A stretch of DNA of 64,000 nucleotides from Gloeobacter violaceus PCC 7421 (GCF_000011385.1 NC_005125.1:4464001-4528000); one strand, 5' to 3'. Counted from the first letter of the stretch, positions 49,183 to 58,605 are shown. The notes: a model not told the origin generated them from the sequence alone. Program-made: numbers and translations.

Positions 49183-49295
49183 ACATGCCCAGAGGTACTG
49201 ATTCAGGAGGTGGTCGCCCCGCTTGTTGAGCAATCCGATTGCTAACCATCCGGTTCCATTTCAACGCTTACCTTTCATTCCTTCAGGAGGAAACC

Positions 49296-49673
49296 ATGTC
49301 TCATTTCAGCACTCTCCGCACCAAGATCACCGACGCTGAGATCCTCAAGTCTTCGCTGCGCGACCTCGGCATCACCGTCAAGACCGTCGCCGATGTGCGC
49401 GGCTACAACGGCCAGCGCGTGCGCGCCGACATCGTCGCCACCCTTGACGGCGAATACGACCTGGGCTGGTCGCGCAACTCCGACGGCTCCTTCGATCTGA
49501 TCGCCGATCTCTGGGGCGTCGCCAAAAAGCACAACCAGACCGAGCTCATCAACTCGATCAACCAGAAGTACGCCGTCAACAAGACCCTGGCGGAAGTCAA
49601 GCGCACGGGCCACTCCGTGGTCTCCCAGAGCGTTGGCGCCGACGGCTCCTACAGGCTGACGATTGGCCGCTAA
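49296..49673 (+). CDS. ycf35: Ycf35/DUF1257 protein
   Basis: A 125-residue protein of the plastid/cyanobacterial Ycf35 (DUF1257) family: MSHFSTLRTKITDAEILKSSLRDLG, then GYNGQ and DLGWSRNSDGSFDLIADLWG. Function is not established. The start has a strong AGGAGG seven bases upstream. It is closed by an excellent terminator. Confidence 0.92.
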   Translation: MSHFSTLRTKITDAEILKSSLRDLGITVKTVADVRGYNGQRVRADIVATLDGEYDLGWSRNSDGSFDLIADLWGVAKKHNQTELINSINQKYAVNKTLAEVKRTGHSVVSQSVGADGSYRLTIGR

Positions 49674-49694
49674 CCCTTCTTCAATCGCGTTCCC

Positions 49695-49721
49695 AAAGCG
49701 GGCCTGTGGCCCGCTTTTTTA
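49695..49721 (+). terminator. Rho-independent terminator after ycf35
   Basis: A perfect 10-bp stem, AAAGCGGGCC (49695-49704) with GGCCCGCTTT (49708-49717), around a TGT loop and followed by further T residues. Confidence 0.95.
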
Positions 49722-49847
49722 TTGGCTGCATTAGAGAAAGCGGATGGTGATCTGCGAACTTTTGACCGTCGAGACACCGAGGCGACGTTCGGCCATGCGG
49801 TTCTGGGCGGCCAGGCACTAGGATTGGGAGTAAACGACCGGCCCCAC

Positions 49848-50441
49848 ATGATGCACCCAGAACTGCGCGATCCCACAGCGGCCATGCCGGAGCAACGACT
49901 CACCCTCTACGGAGTGAGCTGGCAGGAGTACGAGATCTTGGGAGCAACCCTGTCCGATCGCCCGGGATTGCGGATGACCTATCTGGAAGGAACACTGGAG
50001 ATCATGACCACCTCCCGTGAGCACGAGGCGCTGAAGACTACCATTGCGCGTCTTATCGAAGCTTATGCGGAAGAAATGGATATCGATCTCAATGGGTACG
50101 GCTCGATGACCTTCAAAAAAGCGGCCAGACAGCGGGGTCTGGAGCCGGACGAATGCTACTGTGTCGGCGCCATGGGCGACATTCCGGATATTGCCCTCGA
50201 AGTGGTCATTACCAGCGGCGGCATCGACAAGCTGCGGGTCTACGCGGGACTGCGGGTGCCGGAGGTGTGGTTCTGGCAGGACGGCGTTTTTTCGCTGTAT
50301 CACCTCGAAGGCTCCGAGTATCTGCCGATTGCAAGCAGCCGATTTTTGCCGCAACTAGATTTGCCAAACCTGAACCCATTTGTCGATCCCAACAACCAGA
50401 CCCAGGCGGTCAAAACCTACCGCCGAACACTTCGTGCTTGA
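49848..50441 (+). CDS. Uma2-family (DUF820) endonuclease-like protein
   Basis: A 197-residue protein with the PD-(D/E)XK-like Uma2 fold: MTYLEGTLEIMTTSREHEALK, then DIALEVVITSGGIDKLRVYAGLRVPEVWFW with the catalytic D, E and K in order. Members are abundant in cyanobacterial genomes and are predicted nucleases of unknown role. ATG at 49848 (or 49851) is chosen; the frame is open to 49722. Confidence 0.88.
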   Translation: MMHPELRDPTAAMPEQRLTLYGVSWQEYEILGATLSDRPGLRMTYLEGTLEIMTTSREHEALKTTIARLIEAYAEEMDIDLNGYGSMTFKKAARQRGLEPDECYCVGAMGDIPDIALEVVITSGGIDKLRVYAGLRVPEVWFWQDGVFSLYHLEGSEYLPIASSRFLPQLDLPNLNPFVDPNNQTQAVKTYRRTLRA

Positions 50442-50784
50442 TCTCCCGCCTTGGGCGAACTCGGCGGACCTTGCCGGAAGGCTGCCCGCTTCGGTTAAGT
50501 TTTTTGCAACTTCGGCGCCGGTTTGATTAGACTCATTCAAGATTAGGTTGTGTCTTCAACTGCAGCCTGTCCACCGAACGCATCGCTGTTGTTCACCGGC
50601 ATTTTGTGTGTCCTGCTTTTTCGCGATGACGACCGGTAGCTATGGACTGGTTGTATTCGATAACAACTGTCTGATTTCTTGCCGAGAGAGCCATTGACTT
50701 CTGGGGCATTGTTCCTGGGAGCGCTGTCGGTGGATCGCATCTGTGAATTGGCAAGTTCCAATTGCCCAATAAGGAGTTGAAATC
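50442..50784. other. Intergenic region before the ferritin-like gene, 343 bp
   Basis: No gene is recognised. AATTGG (50746-50751) and CCAATT (50758-50763) form a perfect 6-bp inverted repeat around a 6-base loop, 6 bases before the AAGGAG ribosome-binding site of the ferritin-like gene. It could be an operator or a translation-controlling hairpin. TTGACT occurs at about 50694 without a convincing -10. Confidence 0.45.
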
Positions 50785-51357
50785 ATGGCCAAAGTAGCAC
50801 GCGAGATGGTAGAAAAATCCGGCGTCAACGTCGATGAACTCGTCGCAAAGCTAGTACGCGCCGCTTCTGCGGAGTTTACAACCTACTATTACTACACGCT
50901 GCTGCGCGCCCACGCGATCGGCTTTGAAGGTGAGGGACTCAAGGAGATCATCGAGGATGCCCGCCTGGAGGACCGCAACCACTTCGAAGCGCTTTTCCCG
51001 CGCATCTACGAGTTGGGTGGAGATCTGCCCCGCGACATCCGCGATTTTTCTGATATGGCGGCCTGCGCCGATGCGTATCTGCCTGACAACCCAAACGATG
51101 CCCGACAGCTCCTGGGGGTCTTAGTCGAAGCGGAGCGGTGCGCTATCCGCGTCTACACCGAAATTTGCGACATGACCTTCGGCAAAGATCACCGCACCTA
51201 CGAGTTGGCCCTGGCTATCTTGAACGAGGAAATTGAGCACGAAGCGTGGTTCAGTGAATTTTTGGGCGAAGGGCCTTCCGGCCACTTCCGGCGCGGCACC
51301 CCAGGCGAATCGCCCTACACCAGCCGCTTCCTGGTCGTGCCGAACGGCCACAACTAG
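50785..51357 (+). CDS. Ferritin-like protein of the DPS-like (DPSL) type
   Basis: A 190-residue four-helix protein with two E..ExxH-type di-iron motifs: E30 and E62/H66 (LEDRNHFEA) in the first half, E117 and E148-H152 (EEIEHEAW) in the second. C119 and C128 flank E126, resembling the paired cysteines near the ferroxidase site of DPS-like proteins. Such proteins oxidise iron with H2O2 and protect DNA. AAGGAG precedes the ATG. The Rieske gene follows by 7 bases. Confidence 0.8.
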   Translation: MAKVAREMVEKSGVNVDELVAKLVRAASAEFTTYYYYTLLRAHAIGFEGEGLKEIIEDARLEDRNHFEALFPRIYELGGDLPRDIRDFSDMAACADAYLPDNPNDARQLLGVLVEAERCAIRVYTEICDMTFGKDHRTYELALAILNEEIEHEAWFSEFLGEGPSGHFRRGTPGESPYTSRFLVVPNGHN

Positions 51358-51364
51358 GCGGCCG

Positions 51365-51742
51365 GTGCAGTACCTCGCCGTGGCCTACACCCGGGATATC
51401 CCGGCCGGCCGGGTATACCCGGTGCTGGTGGGGGGACGGGAGCTGATTCTTGTCCGCGACGGGCAGGACAATGTATACGCCCTGGACGGCCTCTGTCCCC
51501 ACCGGCACCTGCCCCTGGCGGGGGCCGAGGTCTGGAAGGGAGTGCTCGAATGCCCCTGGCACCACTTCCAGTACGACGTGCGCACCGGGGAGAATCTCTA
51601 TCCGCGCCGGGTCTATCCGGCGCAATTGGCTGCCCGCCTCGGCGACCATGTCCGTCCCCTGCGCATTTACCCAGTGCGCACAGTCGATGAGCAAATCCAG
51701 GTGGGGATGCCGGAGGCAGGCGGAACCCCACGGTTCCCTTGA
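51365..51742 (+). CDS. Rieske [2Fe-2S] protein
   Basis: A 125-residue single-domain protein. The cluster ligands are C44-x-H46 (CPHRH) and C63-x2-H66 (CPWHH), and a YALDGLCPHRHLPLAG context is typical of ferredoxin components of oxygenases or nitrite-reductase-type small subunits. The start is GTG at 51365, 7 bases after the ferritin-like gene. It probably carries electrons to an unidentified partner. Confidence 0.88.
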   Translation: MQYLAVAYTRDIPAGRVYPVLVGGRELILVRDGQDNVYALDGLCPHRHLPLAGAEVWKGVLECPWHHFQYDVRTGENLYPRRVYPAQLAARLGDHVRPLRIYPVRTVDEQIQVGMPEAGGTPRFP

Positions 51743-51753
51743 GAGGTTGCACG

Positions 51754-52485
51754 ATGGCAGAACTGGCAAGACATCAGATTGTCCTGAGCATCATCAACAC
51801 CCCGGCGGGCGCAACGTTGCGCTTTCGGGGCCTCAACCTCGCCGGTCTCGATCTGTCGGGAGGATTGGATCTATCGCGGGCCAATTTTTCGCTTGCGGAC
51901 CTGAGCGGGGTACAGCTACAGCAGGCCGACCTGGAGCAGGCGCGCTTCTGGAAGACGGATCTGCGCATGGCCGATTTGCGGCACACCCACCTGGCCGGGG
52001 CGATGCTTGCCGAGGCGCGTCTGGCGCGGGCCAACTTGCGGCAGGCCGACCTGCGGGGGGCAAATCTGCAGGGGGCGAATCTGGCCCATGCGGATCTCAG
52101 TGCAGCGGATCTCACCGATGCCGCCCTGCAGGGAGCGGACCTCGCCGGGGCGATCCTGGACGATTGCAAACTTGAAAGGGCAGATTTGAGCGGCGCTGTG
52201 CTGACGGGCGCCAGCCTGCAGCACGCGGTCCTCATCGACGCCAATCTGCACGGAGCGAGACTGACGGGGGCGGATTTGCAGGGGGCGCACCTGATCGACG
52301 CCACCTGCACCGGCGCGGATCTAAGCGGCGCCAGCCTGCGGGCGGCGGATCTGTCGCGGGCCGTCCTGGTGGACACGGACCTGAGCGGAGCGAACCTGGC
52401 TGGAGCCGATGTCACCCACACGGACCTGCGCCGGGCCATCCTGCGCAACGTCCACTGGGACGGCCCTTCCTATTCGCAAAGCTGA
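51754..52485 (+). CDS. Pentapeptide-repeat protein
   Basis: A 243-residue protein made almost entirely of pentapeptide repeats (A-D/N-L-x-x), about 40 from residue ~25 to the end, forming a right-handed beta-helix. A short N-terminal segment (AELARHQIVLSIINTPAGATLRF) precedes it. ATG at 51754 has AGAGG seven bases upstream. It begins 11 bases after the Rieske gene. Confidence 0.92.
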   Translation: MAELARHQIVLSIINTPAGATLRFRGLNLAGLDLSGGLDLSRANFSLADLSGVQLQQADLEQARFWKTDLRMADLRHTHLAGAMLAEARLARANLRQADLRGANLQGANLAHADLSAADLTDAALQGADLAGAILDDCKLERADLSGAVLTGASLQHAVLIDANLHGARLTGADLQGAHLIDATCTGADLSGASLRAADLSRAVLVDTDLSGANLAGADVTHTDLRRAILRNVHWDGPSYSQS

Positions 52486-52502
52486 GCCCTTCTCCTGGGC
52501 AG

Positions 52503-52616
52503 CTACTGGGCAACGAAGCCCGCTACCACGACGCTGATGGCCCACAAAATTGCCATGGTCCCGAGTACTACGCCGGCGTCGGGAGCGCCGCGCCAGGGAA
52601 ATTTGTTTCTGTTCAT
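52503..52616 (-). CDS. Very small single-helix membrane protein (37 residues)
   Basis: A 37-residue frame from ATG at 52616 with a charged N-terminus (MNRNKFPWRGAPDAG) and one transmembrane helix (LGTMAILWAISVVVAGFVAQ). Small single-helix proteins of photosynthetic complexes have this size and shape, but no family match could be made. It is not in the strand or run of the pentapeptide gene, and no good ribosome-binding site is seen. Confidence 0.45.
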   Translation of the reverse strand: MNRNKFPWRGAPDAGVVLGTMAILWAISVVVAGFVAQ

Positions 52617-52769
52617 TGCCGTCGCCTGAGCGAATACTCCCTTCAGGATAGCGGCCGATTCACGTTGTGCTACGAACGGGCCTTCTGTTCGTGGTAGCTG
52701 GAGATCTTCTCGTAGACCTCCTCGGGGCAAGTCAGTTCTTTATAGACGTTGCAGGCGGGGGGATATCGC

Positions 52770-54053
52770 TCAGCCCTCGGGCAGAACCCGGATGGCGGTG
52801 CAAAAATCCTGCACCTCGCTGCTGGCGCGCAACTCGGCCAGGGCCGCCCGCAGGCGCGCTTCCGCCACGTCGTGGGTGATGATCACCAGTTCGGCGGCGG
52901 CCCCGCGCGGGTTCTTCTGGACGATCGAGGCAAGGCTCACCGAGTGGCGACCGAAGATCTGGCCGATATGGCCGACCACCCCCGGCCGGTCGAGGGCGCG
53001 CAGGCGGATATAAAAGCGGGTCTGGACTTCGTCGATGGATAGATAACCAGGCGGCGGTTGGGCAAAGTCGGCGGGGGTGGGTCCGGCGGGCCGGTCGGCG
53101 AGGATATTGATCAGATCGGAAATCACCGCGCTTGCGGTGGGACCGCCCCCGGCCCCGGGACCAAAGAACATGATCGACCCCACCGGTTCCGCCTCGATGA
53201 GCACCGCGTTGTAGGCACCGTCCACCCGGCTGAGGGGATGATCGACCGGCACCAGCGTCGGGTGCACCCGCAGATCGAGCCGTCCGTCCGGGCAGCGCTC
53301 CGCCAGGGCCAGCAGTTTGATCCCAAAACCCAACTGCTGGGCGTTGATCACATCGGGCAGATCGATTGCGGTGATCCCCTCGCGGTAAATCGCCTCCAGA
53401 GGCGGCAGCGGGATGCGAAAGGCGATGCTGGCCAGGATCGTGAGCTTCTCCTGGGCGTCGGCCCCCTCGACGTCCGCCGCCGGGTCGGCCTCGGCGTAAC
53501 CCAGGGCCTGGGCTTCGGCGAGGGCCTGGGTGTAGGCCATCTGGCGGGTGGCCATCTGGGTGAGGATGTAATTGGTCGTGCCGTTGATGATGGCCGTCAC
53601 CGAGTGGATGCGGTTGGCCCCCAGGCACTGCTCCAGCGGTTGAATGAGCGGGATGCCGCCGCCCACCGCCGCCTCGTAGCGCAACTGGCGATTTTGGGCG
53701 CGCGCCAGGGCGAACAACTCCTGGCCGTGGCGGGCAAGCAAGGCTTTGTTCGCGGTGATCACGTGCTTGCCCGCCTTGAGCGCCGCGGTCAACAGCCGGT
53801 AAGGCAGATCCACTCCCCCCATCACCTCGGCTACCACATCCACCTCCGGATCGCGCACCAGTGAGAACGGGTCGTCGGTGAGCGGGGGCAACACCGGCAG
53901 GTCTCTGGGTCTTTCGAGATCGCGCACGGCCACACCCACTACCTGTACCGTGCCCAGCCGCGCGTCGCGCCCGGCCGTGTCGTGCAAAATACGCAGGACG
54001 CCGCTGCCGACCGTACCCAGCCCGATGAGTGCCAGACGCAAGGGGGTTGCCAT
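52770..54053 (-). CDS. hom: Homoserine dehydrogenase
   Basis: A 427-residue NAD(P)H-dependent enzyme that converts aspartate semialdehyde to homoserine, feeding Thr, Met and Ile synthesis. The N-terminal Rossmann loop is LIGLGTVGSGV; TANKALLARHG and GGGIPLIQPL with IINGTTNYIL are family hallmarks. A C-terminal ACT domain (FYIRLRALDRPGVVGHIGQIFG) probably mediates feedback control by threonine. GGAGG precedes the ATG at 54053. Confidence 0.96.
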   Translation of the reverse strand: MATPLRLALIGLGTVGSGVLRILHDTAGRDARLGTVQVVGVAVRDLERPRDLPVLPPLTDDPFSLVRDPEVDVVAEVMGGVDLPYRLLTAALKAGKHVITANKALLARHGQELFALARAQNRQLRYEAAVGGGIPLIQPLEQCLGANRIHSVTAIINGTTNYILTQMATRQMAYTQALAEAQALGYAEADPAADVEGADAQEKLTILASIAFRIPLPPLEAIYREGITAIDLPDVINAQQLGFGIKLLALAERCPDGRLDLRVHPTLVPVDHPLSRVDGAYNAVLIEAEPVGSIMFFGPGAGGGPTASAVISDLINILADRPAGPTPADFAQPPPGYLSIDEVQTRFYIRLRALDRPGVVGHIGQIFGRHSVSLASIVQKNPRGAAAELVIITHDVAEARLRAALAELRASSEVQDFCTAIRVLPEG

Positions 54054-54610
54054 GGTCCTCCGCCAACCGTAGCAGGCTATCACAATCCCACCGGCCCCGG
54101 CACCCGGCGCGGCTCCCCAGCCCGGGTACATGCGGGGTCAGAAATTGGAAGCCGTATTGCAGTACTTTATGCTCGCCGCAGTCTGGCGGATCGGGAAGCG
54201 GCCGGTTTCTGTTACTTAGATCTGTAATTCCAAATGGTTATCCAGTCGATTCCAGCATTGCAGGCAGGCGCCTTTTATGTCAGAGATGCTGCACAAATTG
54301 GCTACTCAGTGGTCTTGGCTACAATACCGCATAGGGGTGATGGGTATCGTTAACCACTAAAGAGAAGGTAGGTCGCGTCCTGAGAGGCCAAACTCTCAGG
54401 CTGTGTGATTTTTGCGCCGACAGCGGTTTAACTGCAGGTGCAATTATCTTCCTGTCCCCCCACCCGTTAGTGCTTTGAAGGTTGATAAAGCGATTCCATT
54501 TTGGAATCTTTCATCAGAATATGCCGATGGCAGAGCTGTTTGCCCGGCTTCCAATTGGTGTGCCTGTCCGCGAGCAAGATTGGTTGATTGATTTGTGAGG
54601 AGCAATCGGG
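54054..54610. other. Leader region of the TonB-dependent receptor, 557 bp
   Basis: No gene is recognised. CCTGAGAG (54379-54386) and CTCTCAGG (54393-54400) form a perfect 8-bp hairpin, followed after ~7 bases by a short T run. It might act as an attenuator for the receptor gene. The CTCTCAGG string resembles part of glycine riboswitches, but the rest of that motif is absent. No Fur-box consensus stood out. Confidence 0.4.
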
Positions 54611-57361
54611 ATGAACAAGAGAATCGGGAGTGGAATGGAGAGTCGGTTTGTAAGCGCGCTGGTATTGCTTGCGGGTTCGTTCACCGTGGGGTGGACGAGC
54701 GCGGTGTCTGCCGAAGTGCCCCCCCCGGTACTGGCGCGGGCGAGCGCACCGGAGCCTATCCGCGCGCAGGATTTGCTGCGCGAGCACACCGGCCGCCAGG
54801 CGATCGATTTGAAGGCGGTGCCGTCCGCGTGGGATTGGACACAGCCGGTCATTGAACCGCAGGTGGGCCAGGCGCCCCCCGCCGCTCCAACTCCTGCGCC
54901 GGCCGCTACTGCGGAGGAGCCTGCCACCGCCCAGCAGACCGACGAAGGCGACTTTCTCGACGAGGTGGCGGTGACGGCGACCCGGCGCCCCACCCGGGCG
55001 CGCGATTCCACCCAATCGGTCAATGTCATCAAGCGCGAAGATTTTCAGGCCCAAGGGGCGGTGACCGTCTCCGACGCGCTGCTATTGATTCCGGGCTTCA
55101 ACAACTCCACCCCGGCATTGGGTGGCCAGAGTAATTTGAGCGCCAACTTCCTGCGCGGTTTCGGCGACACCCAGTATGTGGTGTTGCGCGACGGCGTGCG
55201 CCTCGGATCGCCCTTTAACGGCCGCTCGGATGTCTCCGCGCTGGTACTCGACGACCTGGAGCGCATTGAGGTGATCACCGGCGGTTCGACGCTGCGCTAC
55301 GGTTCCGGTTCGGTGGGCGGCGTCATCAACTTGATCACCGAGACGCCCAAGGGACCGCCCAAACTCAGCCTCAGCTACCAGTACGGCAGCTACTCGTTCA
55401 ACCGCTTCGTGGGCAAGTACTCGGGCGGCGACGATACGTTTTCCTACAACTTGATCTTTACCGGCATCGCCGCGGGCAACAATTACCCGTTCGGCTTCAC
55501 GCTGCCCACCTCGCCCCAGTTTTACGGCCCCAACGACGTGGTGACTGGTTCCAGTTGTGTCGGTCCCCTGGGTCGAGCCTGCGGGGACGGCAGTTTGCCC
55601 AACGGCACGAATCTCTACGGTTTTCTCAAGCCCGAGGTCGGTCCACCCACCAAGGTGCAGGGGATCAACGATCTCTCCCACGTCGGCAACGACAACTATA
55701 TGGGCAAGTTCACCTTCAAACCCGACACCGACAACAAACTGACCCTGCGCCTCAATCAGCACAACCTGAGCATCGGCGATCGCAGCCCCGGCTACTTCGA
55801 CTACAACATCTGCGGCTTTTTTACCGGCCCCACCACCACCTCCAACGGCACCTACTTCAACAACGATTTCGGCGTGGCGGCGCGCTTTTTGCCCCTCAAC
55901 GCCCAGGGCCAGGAGGTGCGCTGTCCAGTGCAGACTTATCTGCCGGTCACCCCTTCCTCCACCCTCGCTTTTCCGTTCAACTACTCCCGAAATTACGCCG
56001 GCAATCTTTCCGTTCCAACGGGCACCGCCTTCCCGCAGGCAGAAAGAGCCCAGGGCGACGACTCGTTTTTCAGGCAGCGTAGCCTGAGTGAAACGGAGGC
56101 ATCCCTGACCTGGGATTGGGATATTTCGCCTTCGCAGTCGGTCAACAGCTACCTCGCGTACTACAAGCAATCGCTGAACTTTTTCCGGCCCAACCTGTAC
56201 TACTACAACACGGACGTCTTAGGCGGTCAGGCAGCGAACGGTCCCACCGCGAGCGGCGTGGGCGAACTGCAGGTCGGTCCGGTGTTTCGCCCTTATATCG
56301 AAGGCCAGCGCTTCGAAGTCCAGAGCACCTACAATGTCCAGCTCTCGCCTGGGCAGATCCTGAGCGTCGGCGCCAACTTCGTGCAAGACCGGATTTATGT
56401 GCAGACCAACACCGACCGGGACGACTTTAATGTGCTTACGGTTTCGTATCAAGACGTCGCCACCAGCCGTACTTCGATCTTTATCGTCGATGACATCAGC
56501 TTCAGCGACCTGCTCAAGACCAACTTCGGAGTGCGATACACCTACAGCGACCAGTTCGGCCAGATTCTCACCCCGGCGGCGGGGGTGCGGGTGAACCTGG
56601 CCAATAACCTGTCGCTGCGGGGCAACTACTCCCAGGTCTTCAACGCCCCGAGCCTTAACAACCTGTATATCAGCACCGGCACCTACGGCCAGAACACCGG
56701 CATTCCCAACCCGAACCTCAAGCCCGAGACGGGGATCACCTTCGACGTGGGGGTCGACTACAGCCCGCTGCGCAACCTGTTTGTGAAGCTTACCTACTTC
56801 AGCACCTACGTCGACAACACTTTCCAGCGCCGAATTTTCCTGAACCCGAACTTTACGCCGGGCAGCACCACCGAATCGATCATCATCGATCAGACGATCA
56901 ACCTGGGCAGCCGCCGGGGTAACGGCATCGAATTTTCGGCCGACTGGCGCTTTGCGGATCAGTGGCAGCTTCGGGCGATCTGGACGAATGTCGACGCGCG
57001 CCCCTACGGCAACTATTCCGACGACATCGATAGTTTCACCTATCCCAACTTCAAGGAGTACCAGGATTACAACATCCCCTACAACAGCGCAATTGGCGCC
57101 CTCACCTATGCCAACAAGGGGCTGACCGCCACGCTTTTGGCCCGCTACGACGACGGCAAGTACCGCTTTCGCGGGGACAACAGCACCCGGGTACCCTCGT
57201 GGTTCACCCTCGACCTCAACGTCGAAATTCCGATCACGCCGCTCTTTACGCTCACCGGCAGCGTCTTCAACCTCACCGATACCCAGTACGAATACCTGGA
57301 TGCCAACCCCGCCCCCGGCACCACCTTTCGGATCGGCGGACGCTTCGACATCGGTGGGTAG
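54611..57361 (+). CDS. TonB-dependent outer-membrane receptor
   Basis: A 916-residue outer-membrane protein. The signal peptide ends at about residue 34 (AVSA). An unusually long N-terminal Pro/Ala-rich segment follows. A TonB-box-like DEVAVTATR stands at ~118-126, then a plug domain (VNVIKREDFQAQGAVTVSDALLLIPGF, and the RGFGDTQYVVLRDGVRLG region), then a beta-barrel ending RIGGRFDIGG. It probably imports iron chelates or another scarce nutrient. The ligand is unknown. No TonB/ExbBD genes are in the window. Confidence 0.93.
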   Translation: MNKRIGSGMESRFVSALVLLAGSFTVGWTSAVSAEVPPPVLARASAPEPIRAQDLLREHTGRQAIDLKAVPSAWDWTQPVIEPQVGQAPPAAPTPAPAATAEEPATAQQTDEGDFLDEVAVTATRRPTRARDSTQSVNVIKREDFQAQGAVTVSDALLLIPGFNNSTPALGGQSNLSANFLRGFGDTQYVVLRDGVRLGSPFNGRSDVSALVLDDLERIEVITGGSTLRYGSGSVGGVINLITETPKGPPKLSLSYQYGSYSFNRFVGKYSGGDDTFSYNLIFTGIAAGNNYPFGFTLPTSPQFYGPNDVVTGSSCVGPLGRACGDGSLPNGTNLYGFLKPEVGPPTKVQGINDLSHVGNDNYMGKFTFKPDTDNKLTLRLNQHNLSIGDRSPGYFDYNICGFFTGPTTTSNGTYFNNDFGVAARFLPLNAQGQEVRCPVQTYLPVTPSSTLAFPFNYSRNYAGNLSVPTGTAFPQAERAQGDDSFFRQRSLSETEASLTWDWDISPSQSVNSYLAYYKQSLNFFRPNLYYYNTDVLGGQAANGPTASGVGELQVGPVFRPYIEGQRFEVQSTYNVQLSPGQILSVGANFVQDRIYVQTNTDRDDFNVLTVSYQDVATSRTSIFIVDDISFSDLLKTNFGVRYTYSDQFGQILTPAAGVRVNLANNLSLRGNYSQVFNAPSLNNLYISTGTYGQNTGIPNPNLKPETGITFDVGVDYSPLRNLFVKLTYFSTYVDNTFQRRIFLNPNFTPGSTTESIIIDQTINLGSRRGNGIEFSADWRFADQWQLRAIWTNVDARPYGNYSDDIDSFTYPNFKEYQDYNIPYNSAIGALTYANKGLTATLLARYDDGKYRFRGDNSTRVPSWFTLDLNVEIPITPLFTLTGSVFNLTDTQYEYLDANPAPGTTFRIGGRFDIGG

Positions 57362-57432
57362 GGGCGAATTGATCCCGCAGCGTCAATAAAAGTAGCGACG
57401 CTCATGAGTTTGCTGCAGTCCACTCCTTGCCC

Positions 57433-57467
57433 TAGCCGCCCACTTCGGTGCGCGGCTACTTTTTTTG
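57433..57467 (+). terminator. Rho-independent terminator after the TonB receptor
   Basis: TAGCCGC (57433-57439) pairs with GCGGCTA (57452-57458), with an inner CAC-TTCG-GTG stem-loop, followed by CTTTTTTT. Confidence 0.93.
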
Positions 57468-57518
57468 GAAGCACGGGGGATAATCGTTCTAATTGCTGTG
57501 GACAGGGGGCCAGCTTCG

Positions 57519-58601
57519 ATGCGCTACCCGGGTGAGGTTCGCGTTCAGCAACTGGTCATTCATGTGGTGGACCCGCACCGCGACAACGTCGTTTTCTCCG
57601 AGCGAGATGTGCCCCTCGACGGCGCTGACCGTCTGGTCGAATACTTCGGCCACCACATCCGCAACTCGCTGCAGGACCCGGTGGCCGGGGCGGGCCGCTT
57701 CGAAGCGGATAACGGCTGTGCGACCTTCGCCCTGTGCCGGGCGATGCTGCACGAGGGTCTCGATCTGATTGGCGGCTCGGGCAAACTGGCCGGGCAACTG
57801 GCCGAAATTATCCGGCGCAACCGCAGCATCTCGCCGGGGGTGCTGGTGGCGGGGTTTTATACCGACAGCGGGCGGCCCGAAGTCCCCCGGTTTCTGGCCC
57901 TGCTGAAGATGGACCCTTCCCAAGTGTTTCGCCACGTCGTCGAGCGCGAGGCGACCACCGGTAGACGCTACGTGCGGCTTGCCCTCGAAAGCGACGTGTT
58001 GCCCAGCGAGCGCGAAAAGCTGCAAAAATGCGCCTTCGTGCAGCCCCTGGAGCCGCGCCACGCCGAGTACGACATGCTCCTGCTCGACCGCCAGACGCGC
58101 GTGCCCACCGAGGTGCCGGTGGCGAAGTTCTTTGTCGAAGGTCTGCTCGGGGCGAAGCTCGCCCTGGATGCCCGTGCGCGCACCGACCGGCTCTTCAAGG
58201 GACTGATGGGCGCCTACAACGATCTCAAGTCGGTACTGCCATCCGGGCAGGGCGAACAACTGCGCCAGGCCGTCGACGCGGCGGTGCGCCAGAGCACCAT
58301 CGACCTCGAAGACTGGCTGGAAAGCCTGCCCTTGGCCGAAGAGCACAGGCGGATCATCGACCGCCACCTTGCGGGGCAGCATCTGAACGAGCGCACCTTC
58401 GACATCGACCGGACCTACGGCCGCAGCCTGCTCAAAAAGCGAATCTTTCGCGGGGATCATCGCCTGCGCGTCGAGGTGTCGGCGGACCCGGACAAGGCCC
58501 AACAGGTGATCCAGAGCGCCGAGCGCATCGAGATCCCCGGTACGCTCCCTTACTACCGCGTGGTGCTGCACACCGAGCGCTGGGACGAAATCGCCCAGTG
58601 A
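57519..58601 (+). CDS. Nucleoid-associated protein NdpA-like
   Basis: A 360-residue protein of the NdpA/37-kDa nucleoid-associated family (PF04245 type). The N-terminal VQQLVIHVVDPHRDNVVFSE and the C-terminal KRIFRGDHRLRVEVSADP are characteristic. It is thought to bind DNA in the nucleoid. ATG at 57519 is chosen with AGGGGG ten bases upstream; GTG at 57498 is also in frame. It converges on the glycan cluster. Confidence 0.83.
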   Translation: MRYPGEVRVQQLVIHVVDPHRDNVVFSERDVPLDGADRLVEYFGHHIRNSLQDPVAGAGRFEADNGCATFALCRAMLHEGLDLIGGSGKLAGQLAEIIRRNRSISPGVLVAGFYTDSGRPEVPRFLALLKMDPSQVFRHVVEREATTGRRYVRLALESDVLPSEREKLQKCAFVQPLEPRHAEYDMLLLDRQTRVPTEVPVAKFFVEGLLGAKLALDARARTDRLFKGLMGAYNDLKSVLPSGQGEQLRQAVDAAVRQSTIDLEDWLESLPLAEEHRRIIDRHLAGQHLNERTFDIDRTYGRSLLKKRIFRGDHRLRVEVSADPDKAQQVIQSAERIEIPGTLPYYRVVLHTERWDEIAQ

Positions 58602-58605
58602 CCAC

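Noticed and set aside
54380-54410. Glycine or TPP riboswitch, from the CTGAGAG and CTCTCAGG strings
   Set aside because: Only these short strings match and they simply pair with each other. The other conserved aptamer elements are absent, and the downstream gene is a TonB receptor.
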